From NCBI RefSeq assembly GCF_025562755.1, contig NZ_CP103300.1:6326501-6390500 (forward strand): DNA of 64,000 nucleotides, written 5' to 3'. Of this stretch, positions 35,088 through 43,287 are shown in pieces. The stretch's first letter is position 1. Each line of letters starts with the position of its first letter. This DNA is from Endozoicomonas euniceicola. Lineage in GTDB: Bacteria > Pseudomonadota > Gammaproteobacteria > Pseudomonadales > Endozoicomonadaceae. The notes below the pieces were generated by a model. That model was not told where the DNA came from. It saw only the letters and a program-made list of their open reading frames with translations, and searched no databases. The translations under genes and the position numbers were made by a program.

Positions 35088-35531
35088 ATGCTATTAAGAC
35101 AAAAAATTTCTTATGTTGCACGCTTGCAAGGTGAATTACTAAGAAAACACCAAATAGGACATCCAGATTGGTATGCAGAAATGCTTGTGTGCGCTGCACT
35201 CGATGGAAAGCTAGCCTTAACCAACAACCCTGATTATGATTTAGTTTGCTCAACTTTGGGTAAAGTACAGGTTAAATCTCGTGTTGATGGAACAGATACA
35301 ACTCAAAACAGAACTAACTTTAAGCGTTATAGTAGTAATGCCTTTGATCATGCTGCAATTGTTATTTTTGAATCAGATTACCGAATAAAAGGAGCAGTTG
35401 TAATACCAATTGCTGATGTACTCTCAGTAATGAGAAAAGCGGGTCATGTAAAATGGCAAGACGCGAAAGAGCACAAAAATTCAGTTTCTATTACATCTGA
35501 ATTGAAGCACATTAGCAGAGAAGAAGCATAA
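35088..35531 (+). CDS. Cassette 5: possible PD-(D/E)XK-like protein, 147 aa
   Basis: The N-terminus is helical (RQKISYVARLQGELLRKHQI). Residues 50-65 read NNPDYDLVCSTLGKVQVKSR, an Asp followed at the right distance by a Q-V-K, the minimal metal-binding pattern of PD-(D/E)XK and Holliday-resolvase-like folds. NAFDHAAIVIFESDYRIKGA is a following strand. The glutamate usual before the Lys is Gln here, so activity is uncertain. Confidence 0.55.
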   Translation: MLLRQKISYVARLQGELLRKHQIGHPDWYAEMLVCAALDGKLALTNNPDYDLVCSTLGKVQVKSRVDGTDTTQNRTNFKRYSSNAFDHAAIVIFESDYRIKGAVVIPIADVLSVMRKAGHVKWQDAKEHKNSVSITSELKHISREEA

Positions 35532-35606
35532 TAAATGCTTCCAGTTCGTCGGGTCTCTGCCCTCCACCCGACCGCCTTCGACACGCGGCTTAACTAGGCG
35601 TTATTT
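35532..35606 (+). repeat. attC site of cassette 5 (right end of array)
   Basis: TTCCAGTTCGTCGGGTCTC, an ACCCGACCGC return arm and CGCGGCTTAACTAGGCGTTATT. It marks the right end of the array; the phage gene stop lies 14 bp further on. Confidence 0.7.
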
Positions 35607-35620
35607 TCCACAATACTATT

Positions 35621-36286
35621 TTAATTGTATAAATTCCCAAGCACTGCTCCTAAAGCCAAAAGACAGCCGGGATCCAAGTACTCATCACACAGATCCCAGT
35701 AATAGCGATGCCAAGACTCAAAATCCCGTTTCCAGTTCTGCCGAATAATGCCACATCGGTTTATGATCAGTGGTACAGGATAAAGGTGCTTACCGCTGAT
35801 AATATAACTCCGGTAATCCATCACACAGTAAGCAACAACATCCCGGATTTTTTGTTTAGTGACTTCCCGGTACTTCCGGTCAATACTGGAGAAGTTTTCA
35901 GTGATATCATTATCGAGCCATTGGAAAAAAGTTCGCTGTTCTCGCAGATACTCTTGGGTACGAGGACCATAAGCCCACTTAGCCCATGAACGAAAAGGTT
36001 CATCAAGACTTTCTACTACGCTAATCACCTTTCCTGCTTCGACGTTATGACAGATTCGATGGTTGTTACAATCTTTGCCAATTCGGTCCTCACTGTAAAA
36101 TCCGACAGGGTTGAACTCTGCAAGCAACTTCTCCCGGTGTTGCTGCTTGCGACGATGAATACTTTGTAGGTGTTGAGAAAAGTCGGGGCTGCAAGAAAGA
36201 GCAACAAGATTAACTTCAAACCCCTTGCTGGTCAGATTGGTAGCATAGGCGTCATGTATCGCCTGACGGGCAGAGATAAATTTCAT
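35621..36286 (-). CDS. Phage protein in the position of antiterminator Q
   Basis: A 221-aa basic protein (MKFISARQAIHDAYATNLTS; VISVVESLDEPFRSWAKWAY; GPRTQEYLREQRTFFQWLD). It comes straight after RuvC, with an ATGA overlap, and it is the last gene of the early minus-strand transcript, the position of Q in lambda-like phages. Q binds DNA and the paused polymerase at the late promoter and lets it pass tR'. The family match is not certain; the call is by position and helical, basic composition. Confidence 0.45.
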   Translation of the reverse strand: MKFISARQAIHDAYATNLTSKGFEVNLVALSCSPDFSQHLQSIHRRKQQHREKLLAEFNPVGFYSEDRIGKDCNNHRICHNVEAGKVISVVESLDEPFRSWAKWAYGPRTQEYLREQRTFFQWLDNDITENFSSIDRKYREVTKQKIRDVVAYCVMDYRSYIISGKHLYPVPLIINRCGIIRQNWKRDFESWHRYYWDLCDEYLDPGCLLALGAVLGNLYN

Positions 36287-36756
36287 GGGCGTAGCTCCTT
36301 GCCATATCGGGCAATAAGAATGGCATCTGCCCTTCCGGAATCTTTTTTACGATTTACGTCTGCTTCCGGATACAGGTCCAGTACTTTTCCTCGACTGGCA
36401 TCTTTATCTGCCCTGATCAAACCTGCCGGGCGTTTCCAAAGTTGCGGGGAGACATATGTCAGAGGCAAGCCTAAGAGGTTAACCACTGCTTCCACTGCCC
36501 CCAGTGAACGACCAAATGAGAACATGCTCACCACGCCCTGGCCCGGTCTTGCACCAACTCTTTCGAGATAAACCATCTCAACATCAGCAGGAGAGAACTG
36601 AGCCAGAATTTTTTTTAAGCCCATGCCAGATACTTTACGTTTTTTGTTATCTGGCATAGTGGGCATATCAGCTAATTGGATAATGTTTTTCTCAAAGGCA
36701 TCCAGTATGGCGATAGCTCCTGTGAGGCCGGGGTCGATTCCAATAATGACCTTCAT
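36283..36756 (-). CDS. RuvC-like Holliday junction resolvase
   Basis: A 157-aa nuclease from the ATG at 36756 (MKVIIGIDPGLTGAIAILDA). Catalytic acids: Asp in GIDPG, Glu in VYLERVGARPGQG, and the Asp pair in DSGRADAILIA. The RNase H-like fold is complete. It cleaves recombination intermediates before packaging. Coupled to the Q-like gene by a 4-bp overlap. Confidence 0.88.
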   Translation of the reverse strand: MKVIIGIDPGLTGAIAILDAFEKNIIQLADMPTMPDNKKRKVSGMGLKKILAQFSPADVEMVYLERVGARPGQGVVSMFSFGRSLGAVEAVVNLLGLPLTYVSPQLWKRPAGLIRADKDASRGKVLDLYPEADVNRKKDSGRADAILIARYGKELRP

Positions 36757-36979
36757 AGTTTGGCTTCCCTGTTTGTTTTTATTCTTGGTGATCAAAAGTA
36801 ATGAGGCCTCAAGCTTCTCTTGTCCTCATTCTTTCTCCCCTCTTAAGAGGAGGGGGAGAGAAGTGAGTACAGTGACAAAAGGCTTCATCCCGCCATAACT
36901 CATTGATAAATAGAAAATTTGAGATAACTTTTGATGACTATTTGAGGTCACAGTACTCAAATAGAGAGATTTGAGGTTT

Positions 36980-38992
36980 CTAAGCATCGGATATGACCTC
37001 ACTGCCTTTGTCTGTCAGCATGACGAAAGGAGACTGGATCTCTAAGAATTTACGTTCAACGATAGAATCAAAGGTTCGGCTCCAGTTGTTTTTACCCACG
37101 ATTTTATCGTCAAGGCATTGCGAGCGAAGGTGCTTAACCTCTATGCGAGCCAGCTTCGGATCACGTTCTTGTCCGACAAGGTTTGACCGGGCTTCTTTCA
37201 GGAGTTTGTCCAAAGTCTGAATAATATGTCTTTGCGTGCTACCGATGTGACTCTCCATGCCCTTTACTACCCGAATGCTTTGGGCATTGCTCGGGTCGAG
37301 GTATTGCAAGACACAACTCGCCTGTGGGTCACCATCTTCATCACAGAATGGCAATGTCACCGGTTTAAGCTGAAACTCTATAGGAGGTAGGGCTTCAGCA
37401 TCCTTCATTTTTTTGGTGCTGATTTTGATTCCCTCGTCATTTTTCACTACGGCATATTCTGCATCAGCAGCTCCCTTAAGTGCGCTGTTTCCTCTTGCAC
37501 GGTCTTTGTTGCCAACGCCGGTATGATGAACCACCAGCACACAACAACCGTACTTTTGACGAAAATAGTGGTCAATATGGTTGATAAACAGATTCATTTC
37601 CTTGGTTCCATTTTCATCAGCAGGACCAAAATTTCTAGCAAGTGTGTCGATCACAATCAGCGAAGGTGCTTCACCACCAGTCTGATGGATTGTTTCTTCA
37701 ATGCTCTGACTTACTGCATGAGCATTAACCATGTCAGTAAGAGCTGCTGAGTACTGACTTATGTAGAGGGGGACTTTGGCAAAACTGTAACCATGCTCCT
37801 GCTGCCAGGCCATAATGCGACGGGACAGACCATTAAAACCTTCGCCTGCAATATAGAAAACAGCTCCCATTTTTTTTACAGACTTGCCATGCCATGAATT
37901 TCCCGTAGCAATACAACAGGCAAGATCGATAGCAATAAACGATTTTCCACAAGCTGGTTCTCCAAACAGAACACACAGGCTGTCCATTTCCAGAAAACCT
38001 TTTATTAGCCAGTTAATGGCTCCGGCCGAATTCAGCAAATCGGTTACATGACTGAATTGGAACGGCGGCGCTTGGGCCATGACAGGCTCAATAGCTATAG
38101 TGGATTCCGGATGATTGTTAAGATGGGTTCGTGCAACGCTGGCAATGGTGGTGTTCAATTCATTGCACGACAACGGTGGTGTGTTGGTTGCATTCCATTG
38201 ATCCAACAGGCTTTTGATTTGCTGAAGCGACACTCCCTGTCGAATGTATTGCCCAACAATGCTGGCCGCAGCATTATTTCTACCCTCTCCTTCAGCGAGG
38301 CTACTGCCAACGTGCGGAACAGGATACTGACTAACAGAAAAACCGAGATTACCAACATACTGATTAGTATTAGCTTCTGTACCCTCATCAAAGCTATTAA
38401 TTGCAGCAATGTCGTCTGTAGTGAGTGAAGGTAAGTCAAATAGATCGTCTAAAGCGTATGATTCATCGGTTTCCCACTGGTACCTCGTTCCATCCGCATG
38501 GGTGCTACCCGGCGCAACGACATAGCCTCCAGCCCCCCGGATATCTATTTTGTTTTTCTGGGCACAGTTGCGAACAGGGTTATCGGGATTAACCCGATAG
38601 TAATAATGTTTTCCCTTGCTGGTTAGTGCTCGCAACGGGGTTCGGGTGACAGGCCCGGATTCAATAAATTCAACGGCTGCTGCACTGTCAGCATCCACCA
38701 CAACGACCTTATGACCGGTAATAATTGCCCAGTTACAGCATGGCCATAGTGTTACCCAATGCTCAATATTGGTATCTGTAGGTGCCTGATCCTGATATTG
38801 CTTCCACCCGATTCGTGGGGTTTTAGGCCAGTCAGCAGCTGCTTTTTTTTCATCGCCTCCGCAACGATCATTTAAAAACCATTGCGGGGGCCGCTCGTAA
38901 GGTGAGCCTAACGGAATGATCGACAGCCCAACTTCATTGAGTTCCCATGCAGCTTTTGAAGTATCTGGTGGTTTTACACTTGCGCTACTCAT
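36980..38992 (-). CDS. Primase-polymerase / RepA-type helicase fusion
   Basis: A 670-aa replication protein. Residues 15-210: Prim-Pol domain with NWAIITGHKVVVVDADS (metal-binding Asp pair) and KIDIRGAGGYVVAPGSTHAD. Residues about 330-560: RepA/AAA ATPase with FGEPACGKSFIAIDLA (Walker A) and SLIVIDTLARNFGPADENG (Walker B), CCVLVVHHTGVG. The C-terminal part may be a winged helix. It primes and unwinds phage DNA for replication, replacing lambda O/P. A 183-bp gap to ruvC contains the palindrome CCTCTTAAGAGG but no gene. Confidence 0.88.
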   Translation of the reverse strand: MSSASVKPPDTSKAAWELNEVGLSIIPLGSPYERPPQWFLNDRCGGDEKKAAADWPKTPRIGWKQYQDQAPTDTNIEHWVTLWPCCNWAIITGHKVVVVDADSAAAVEFIESGPVTRTPLRALTSKGKHYYYRVNPDNPVRNCAQKNKIDIRGAGGYVVAPGSTHADGTRYQWETDESYALDDLFDLPSLTTDDIAAINSFDEGTEANTNQYVGNLGFSVSQYPVPHVGSSLAEGEGRNNAAASIVGQYIRQGVSLQQIKSLLDQWNATNTPPLSCNELNTTIASVARTHLNNHPESTIAIEPVMAQAPPFQFSHVTDLLNSAGAINWLIKGFLEMDSLCVLFGEPACGKSFIAIDLACCIATGNSWHGKSVKKMGAVFYIAGEGFNGLSRRIMAWQQEHGYSFAKVPLYISQYSAALTDMVNAHAVSQSIEETIHQTGGEAPSLIVIDTLARNFGPADENGTKEMNLFINHIDHYFRQKYGCCVLVVHHTGVGNKDRARGNSALKGAADAEYAVVKNDEGIKISTKKMKDAEALPPIEFQLKPVTLPFCDEDGDPQASCVLQYLDPSNAQSIRVVKGMESHIGSTQRHIIQTLDKLLKEARSNLVGQERDPKLARIEVKHLRSQCLDDKIVGKNNWSRTFDSIVERKFLEIQSPFVMLTDKGSEVISDA

Positions 38993-39245
38993 GGTCTGGA
39001 CTGCTCTGCTGAACTGGGCTGAGCATGTTCGGAGTCCATTCCGGGATGAGTGTAGACCAAAGCAAACGCTTCATTCTGGAAATTGATTTTTTATCATTTT
39101 CGATCAACGAAAGTTCAGATTTTGTGCAATACAAAAATTGAGCCATTTCATCCAAAGATACGCCACGTTTAATACGGAAATTTCTGATGAGGCTACCGGG
39201 TGACATATCATTGCTCTTTGTTGTTTTTTTGAGCATCTGTACCAT
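38985..39245 (-). CDS. Cro/CI-type helix-turn-helix regulator
   Basis: An 86-aa protein with an HTH_3 domain: LIRNFRIKRGVSLDEMAQFL YCTKSELSLIENDKK. It overlaps the primase start by 8 bp and is divergent from the CI-like gene, so it takes the place of Cro at the head of the early minus-strand operon. The start may be at 39245, 39236 or 39206; none has a strong ribosome site. Confidence 0.75.
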   Translation of the reverse strand: MVQMLKKTTKSNDMSPGSLIRNFRIKRGVSLDEMAQFLYCTKSELSLIENDKKSISRMKRLLWSTLIPEWTPNMLSPVQQSSPDHE

Positions 39246-39336
39246 CCCATGGCAAAGTGATGATTTATGTTAAGACGAAAAAATTATCATCTTCTGAAAG
39301 CCACGCTGTCAAATTTTGTTTACTTTCTTTAAAACA

Positions 39337-39351
39337 GGTTATTATTTAACC
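39337..39351. promoter_or_regulatory. Palindromic operator candidate between cro-like and cI-like genes
   Basis: GGTTATTATTTAACC is a perfect inverted repeat (GGTTA/TAACC, 5-nt centre) in the 148-bp divergent region. It overlaps a TTGTTT...TATTAT pair that could be a promoter towards the repressor gene. Likely bound by one of the two regulators. Confidence 0.5.
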
Positions 39352-39393
39352 AATAACACATATTTTAAGATTTATAACAACTGTGAGTTTTAG

Positions 39394-40047
39394 ATGAACT
39401 GGAAAGCCCGCGTAAAAGATTTATTAGCTGAACAAAATATGTCCCAAACCGACCTAGGCAACCGCCTGGGCGTTTCAAGGGCAACTATTTCTTTGTGGCT
39501 TGGAGATAAGAACTCCTACACAGATCACAGCACTATCAAAATGCAAAATAAAATTGCAGAGGTGCTTGGTACAACAAGGGAGTACCTGGAATCCGGCAAG
39601 CGTTTTACAACTACAACAGGGAGAGTCGTGCCTCTGCTTAAAAGCCCAGAAGACATCGAAGCATGGTGCTTAAGGAAACTTGATGCCACGGAAGCGCAAA
39701 AGCTTTATTGCCCTATCGACTGTAGTGTCATGACCTATGCAACCGTGATGACCAGTAAAGCCATGGAGGGAGACTCAAATTCAGCAGGGATTCCTATGGA
39801 ATCAATTGTCTACGTTGATCACGCTATTCCTCTGTCACAAAACAATATTTGCATCTTTAAGCAAGTATCATTGCTGATCGGACGTTATGAAGAAATTGGA
39901 GGCAAGCCAACCGTAATTTTCAACAATTACAATTATCCGGCAATAACTCTGGATGCAGTTACCTATTTTGGAACCTTGGTCGGCGCTTTCTCACCATTCA
40001 GTACAGCCAGTACAGCGACAACGCCGCTAATAAGTAATATCGCTTAG
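39394..40047 (+). CDS. CI-like phage repressor (HTH + S24-like domain)
   Basis: A 217-aa protein. Residues 4-65: HTH (VKDLLAEQNMSQTDLGNRLG VSRATISLWLG). Residues 105-215 resemble the LexA/CI self-cleavage domain: MEGDSNSAGIPMESIVYVDH has the Ser at the nucleophile place and NNYNYPAITLD fits the end. The conserved Lys of the Ser-Lys dyad cannot be found in the usual strand (SLLIGRYEEIGG), so autocleavage may be impaired. It keeps the prophage silent. Confidence 0.8.
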   Translation: MNWKARVKDLLAEQNMSQTDLGNRLGVSRATISLWLGDKNSYTDHSTIKMQNKIAEVLGTTREYLESGKRFTTTTGRVVPLLKSPEDIEAWCLRKLDATEAQKLYCPIDCSVMTYATVMTSKAMEGDSNSAGIPMESIVYVDHAIPLSQNNICIFKQVSLLIGRYEEIGGKPTVIFNNYNYPAITLDAVTYFGTLVGAFSPFSTASTATTPLISNIA

Positions 40048-40086
40048 CCATCCAAAACAAATATTGACACCCTTTAAAACAACAAG

Positions 40087-40130
40087 CATACTTATTCTGT
40101 AAAAAAACAAAACAATAAGAAATAAGTATG
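40087..40130 (+). promoter_or_regulatory. Inverted repeat covering the start codon of the next gene
   Basis: CATACTTATT (40087-40096) and AATAAGTATG (40121-40130) are exact inverted repeats; the second includes the ATG at 40128. In mRNA the pair would hide the start; as DNA it could be an operator. Confidence 0.5.
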
Positions 40131-40463
40131 AAACCAACTACGTTTTCAATTTTGACACAACGAGTAACCCGCCTGGTTATTGAGCTAAATTCACTTCAGG
40201 TTGAAAGCAATCAGCACGCCCGCAACGTAGAGCTCTGCAGCCAAAAGGCACAACGCCTCAGTCAGCAAATCTGTGGCATTATTGAGCATTACAATTGCTC
40301 ATCCAATCAGCACTGCACCACAGACTCTTCAAACAATAACCTGCCTTCAAAAGTCCCGTCTTTGTTTCGTATTGGCGATATCCTTGTCGATACGAGCGAG
40401 TGCGGGCACGCCCACCTCGTGATAGTTCCCGATTTGCGGAACTACTTGCACACCAGTAAATAA
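40128..40463 (+). CDS. Hypothetical phage protein, 111 aa
   Basis: It begins MKPTTFSILTQRVTRLVIEL and has a coiled-coil-like N-terminus (NSLQVESNQHARNVELCSQK). No family recognised. It is the first gene of the plus-strand recombination operon, 80 bp after cI, and its start lies in an inverted repeat that may control it. Confidence 0.55.
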   Translation: MKPTTFSILTQRVTRLVIELNSLQVESNQHARNVELCSQKAQRLSQQICGIIEHYNCSSNQHCTTDSSNNNLPSKVPSLFRIGDILVDTSECGHAHLVIVPDLRNYLHTSK

Positions 40464-40490
40464 TCCTTAGCACCAGAAAAGGACACCACC

Positions 40491-40895
40491 ATGAGCAATA
40501 ATGCGTCGCGGCTGGATCAACTCGCCTATCAGTTGGAGATTGCCAAGGAAAACGAGCTTTCAGCCAAGAATCATCGTATCGCCATCGAAGAAGAAATCTG
40601 TCTGCTTGCCGGGGTTAAGCCGGAAGGAAGCCTGTCGGTGAACGGTGAATATTACAAAGTCACCACAGTCGCCGGATTTACCCGAAGCCTGGATACCAAC
40701 AAATGGCTTAAAGTAAAAGACCGGGTACCGGCACACATTGCCAATAAAATCATTCGCCAGAAAATGGAGCTGGATACCAAACAGCTAAAGAATCTGCAGG
40801 ATTTAGATCCGGCACATTACAACATTGTCGCTGAGGCCATTACGACTAAACCCAAAAAGACCTCTGTGCGCTTTCAGCGTCTGGAGGATCAATAA
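40491..40895 (+). CDS. Hypothetical phage protein of the recombination operon, 134 aa
   Basis: The N-terminal helix (LDQLAYQLEIAKENELSAKN) is followed by EEEICLLAGVKPEGSLSVNG and a small beta part (EYYKVTTVAGFTRSLDTNKW). Proteins of this type often stand before Sak4-like genes in phages. Its stop overlaps the start of the next gene (TAATG). Function unknown. Confidence 0.6.
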   Translation: MSNNASRLDQLAYQLEIAKENELSAKNHRIAIEEEICLLAGVKPEGSLSVNGEYYKVTTVAGFTRSLDTNKWLKVKDRVPAHIANKIIRQKMELDTKQLKNLQDLDPAHYNIVAEAITTKPKKTSVRFQRLEDQ

Positions 40896-41674
40896 TGGCT
40901 TTTAATCTTAACTCCATCAGCAAAAGTCTTGGCTACAGGGCTCCCCGAATACTGATTTACGGCATTGCCGGACTGGGAAAAACAACATTTGGAGCAGATA
41001 GCCCTACACCCATTTTTATTTGCACAGAGGATGGATTAGGAGGCCTGGAGGTTGACACCTTCCCTCTTGCCAAGAGCTATCAGGATGTGATTGATGCTAT
41101 CGCTGTACTTTATACCAGCGATCATCACTATAAGACCGTGGTTCTAGATAGTCTTGATCATCTGGAGCCATTGATTTGGAGGCATCTTTGTGAGGTGTAT
41201 GTCGGACCAAAAGGTGAGCGTTATTCTTCCATCGAAGAATTTGGCTATGGGAAAGGCTATATAGAAGCTCTTGATTTGTGGCGGGAAATATTAAATGGAC
41301 TGGACGCCCTGCGTAATGAAAAAGACATGGCGATTATTTTAATCGGTCACACAGAAGTTAAACGCTTTGAGTCGCCTACTTCTGCCAGCTATGACCGTTA
41401 CCAGATCAAATTGCACAAACGAGCGTCTGAACTGGTTCAGGAATCTGTGGACTGTGTTTTATTCGCTGATTACCAAACGGTTATAGAAAAGGAAGAGAAA
41501 GGGTTTGGTGCCACAAAAACCAGAGGCATAAGCACCGGCAAGCGCTACCTGTTTACGCAAGGTGCGCCCGGTTATCTCGCCAAGAATCGCTATGACCTGC
41601 CTAAACAATTACCTCTAAGCTGGCAGGCATTCAGTGATGCACTCAACAATAACAAGAATAAGAAAGGACATTAA
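40895..41674 (+). CDS. Sak4-like AAA ATPase (single-strand annealing recombinase)
   Basis: A 259-aa RecA-fold protein: Walker A in IYGIAGLGKTTFGADSPTP, Walker B in YKTVVLDSLDHLEPLIW, and DMAIILIGHTEVKRFESPTS. This is the phage nucleotide-binding / Sak4 family, which works with an SSB-like protein in phage recombination. The next gene encodes a DUF669 protein, its usual partner. Confidence 0.85.
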   Translation: MAFNLNSISKSLGYRAPRILIYGIAGLGKTTFGADSPTPIFICTEDGLGGLEVDTFPLAKSYQDVIDAIAVLYTSDHHYKTVVLDSLDHLEPLIWRHLCEVYVGPKGERYSSIEEFGYGKGYIEALDLWREILNGLDALRNEKDMAIILIGHTEVKRFESPTSASYDRYQIKLHKRASELVQESVDCVLFADYQTVIEKEEKGFGATKTRGISTGKRYLFTQGAPGYLAKNRYDLPKQLPLSWQAFSDALNNNKNKKGH

Positions 41675-41676
41675 CA

Positions 41677-42156
41677 ATGGCTCAGTTAGGCTTCAATGCA
41701 GGCGATTATGATCACACAGATGATATCTCTCCTCTGCCTGCCGGTGATTATGTGGTTGTGGTGACTGACGCAAGGCTTATCCCCACTAAATCCGGGGGTA
41801 GGATGGTGACTGTGACTTATAAGGTGATGGAAGGCCAGAGCCAGGGGCGCTCGCTGTGGTCTAACCACAATATCTATAATCAGAGTGACAAAGCTCAGGA
41901 GATTGGTCGCAAGGAAATCAGCCGCATTGCCCATGCTATCGGGCAGCCTCAGCTGAGTGATACCGATCAATTGTTAAACCAGGTTATGACCATTAGCGTG
42001 ATTATCAAACAAGATCCCGGCTATGGCCCAAAAAACGAAGTAAAGAAATGGGTTGCTCACAATAACCGGCAACAGTCTCCTGTCACTCACGAACAGCCGC
42101 CACATCCTGCGACAGCTGCAGCGCAACCTTCAACTCCTCCTTGGGGACAGAAGTAA
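41677..42156 (+). CDS. DUF669 protein, probable single-strand DNA binding partner
   Basis: A 159-aa protein with LPAGDYVVVVTDARLIPTKS, GGRMVTVTYKVMEGQSQGRS and LWSNHNIYNQSDKAQEIGRK, typical of DUF669. The C-terminal 30 residues are Pro/Ala/Gln-rich and disordered (HPATAAAQPSTPPWGQK). Members act as SSB-like partners of annealing proteins. GGACATTAACA before the ATG; 2 bp from the Sak4 gene. Confidence 0.82.
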   Translation: MAQLGFNAGDYDHTDDISPLPAGDYVVVVTDARLIPTKSGGRMVTVTYKVMEGQSQGRSLWSNHNIYNQSDKAQEIGRKEISRIAHAIGQPQLSDTDQLLNQVMTISVIIKQDPGYGPKNEVKKWVAHNNRQQSPVTHEQPPHPATAAAQPSTPPWGQK

Positions 42157-42195
42157 GCTCAAACAATCAACCCTTTCTAACGACATTGAGTAAAA

Positions 42196-42218
42196 GCCGG
42201 AAGAAGTAACCTTCCGGC
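42196..42218 (+). promoter_or_regulatory. Hairpin before the nuclease gene
   Basis: GCCGGAAG and CTTCCGGC form a perfect 8-bp stem with a 7-nt loop, 13 bp ahead of the GTG start. No T run follows, so it is more likely a structural or regulatory mRNA hairpin than a terminator. Confidence 0.45.
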
Positions 42219-42231
42219 ACAGGGGTTAATC

Positions 42232-43287
42232 GTGAAAATACCAGAAGAGCAAAACACCACGATTAAAGCAATCGTCAAGCATTACGAGGACAATCAGGGA
42301 GCCACTTTTCGGGCACACCTTGGAGGATCAGTTATTGGCAGACCATGTGACCGTGCGCTTTGGTATTCATTCCGCTGGGCAACTCACGTAAGCCACAATG
42401 GTCAGCTTTTACGACTTTTTCAAACCGGACATCTGGCAGAAGAGCGGTTTGTTAATGATTTTCGAAGCATAGGCATTAAGGTTTTTGAGACCGATCCCCA
42501 GACGGGAACACAGTTTCGGGTGGGTGCCTGCAATGGGCATTTCGGAGGTTCATTTGATGGCGTGGGAATCGGCTTTGTGGAAGCACCAAAGACCTGGCAC
42601 CTAATTGAAATGAAAACTCATAACGATAAGTCCTTTAATACACTGCTGAAGAAAGGTGTCAGAGATGCCAAGCCTGAACATTTTATTCAGATGCAAAGCT
42701 ATATGTTTCTTGCAAAACCTCAATTGCTCCGAGCGTTCTACATTGCGGTCAATAAAAATAATGATGCCCTCTATGGGGAAAGAATTAAGCTTGATCAAGA
42801 TATTGGTAAAGCAACGATTAACCGCGCACAGGCTATTATCGCCAGCGATAGACCTTTAAAAAAAATCAGCACAGACCCAAGCTGGTATCTGTGCAAATTC
42901 TGCGACCATCATGCCATTTGCCATAGACAGCAAGCACCTGAAGTAAACTGCCGAACCTGTCTGCACAGCACTCCAGTAGAAAATGGTGAGTGGCACTGTG
43001 CTTTATATGACTTAAAGATTCCAAGTTACCAGCAGAAAAACGGCTGTGATGCTCACCTTTATATACCTTACTTGCTGGGTCAGTTTGCTGAGCCTGTTGA
43101 TAGTGGAGAAAACTGGATTCGCTACCGCCTGAAAGTTAATGGCAAAGAGTTTGTGGCCGGAAGAACTGATGATCAGTTTGCATCCAGTGAAATTTTTAAT
43201 CTCAACGACAAGTCTCTCCTAACAGACGACAACCTGAGCGCCATAAAACAACATTTTAATGGCAAGGTGGTTCCCCATGAAGCTTGA
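42232..43287 (+). CDS. Cas4/RecB-like PD-(D/E)XK exonuclease with Cys cluster
   Basis: A 351-aa protein. Core nuclease: GGSFDGVGIGF (Asp) and WHLIEMKTHND (E-x-K), then HFIQMQSYMFL with the Q-motif. Cysteines in LCKFCDHHAICH and NCRTCLHS, plus an early Cys in GRPCDRALW, fit the iron-sulphur cluster of Cas4/AddB-like nucleases. Starts with GTG after AGGGG. It would trim DNA ends for the annealing proteins. Confidence 0.82.
   Translation: MKIPEEQNTTIKAIVKHYEDNQGATFRAHLGGSVIGRPCDRALWYSFRWATHVSHNGQLLRLFQTGHLAEERFVNDFRSIGIKVFETDPQTGTQFRVGACNGHFGGSFDGVGIGFVEAPKTWHLIEMKTHNDKSFNTLLKKGVRDAKPEHFIQMQSYMFLAKPQLLRAFYIAVNKNNDALYGERIKLDQDIGKATINRAQAIIASDRPLKKISTDPSWYLCKFCDHHAICHRQQAPEVNCRTCLHSTPVENGEWHCALYDLKIPSYQQKNGCDAHLYIPYLLGQFAEPVDSGENWIRYRLKVNGKEFVAGRTDDQFASSEIFNLNDKSLLTDDNLSAIKQHFNGKVVPHEA

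Larger units (their letters stand above)
31481..35606 (+). mobile_element. Integron gene-cassette array without integrase (CALIN-like)
   Basis: Five plus-strand genes are separated by folded sites that end in the integron core GCGTTA(T/A): 31481-31488, 32028-32035, 33022-33029, 34387-34394 and 35599-35606, with a more divergent site at about 35002-35045. Each gene has its own start and is followed closely by such a site. No intI gene is in the window. The block is AT-rich and sits inside the prophage between the Q-like gene and the lysis cassette. Confidence 0.85.
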
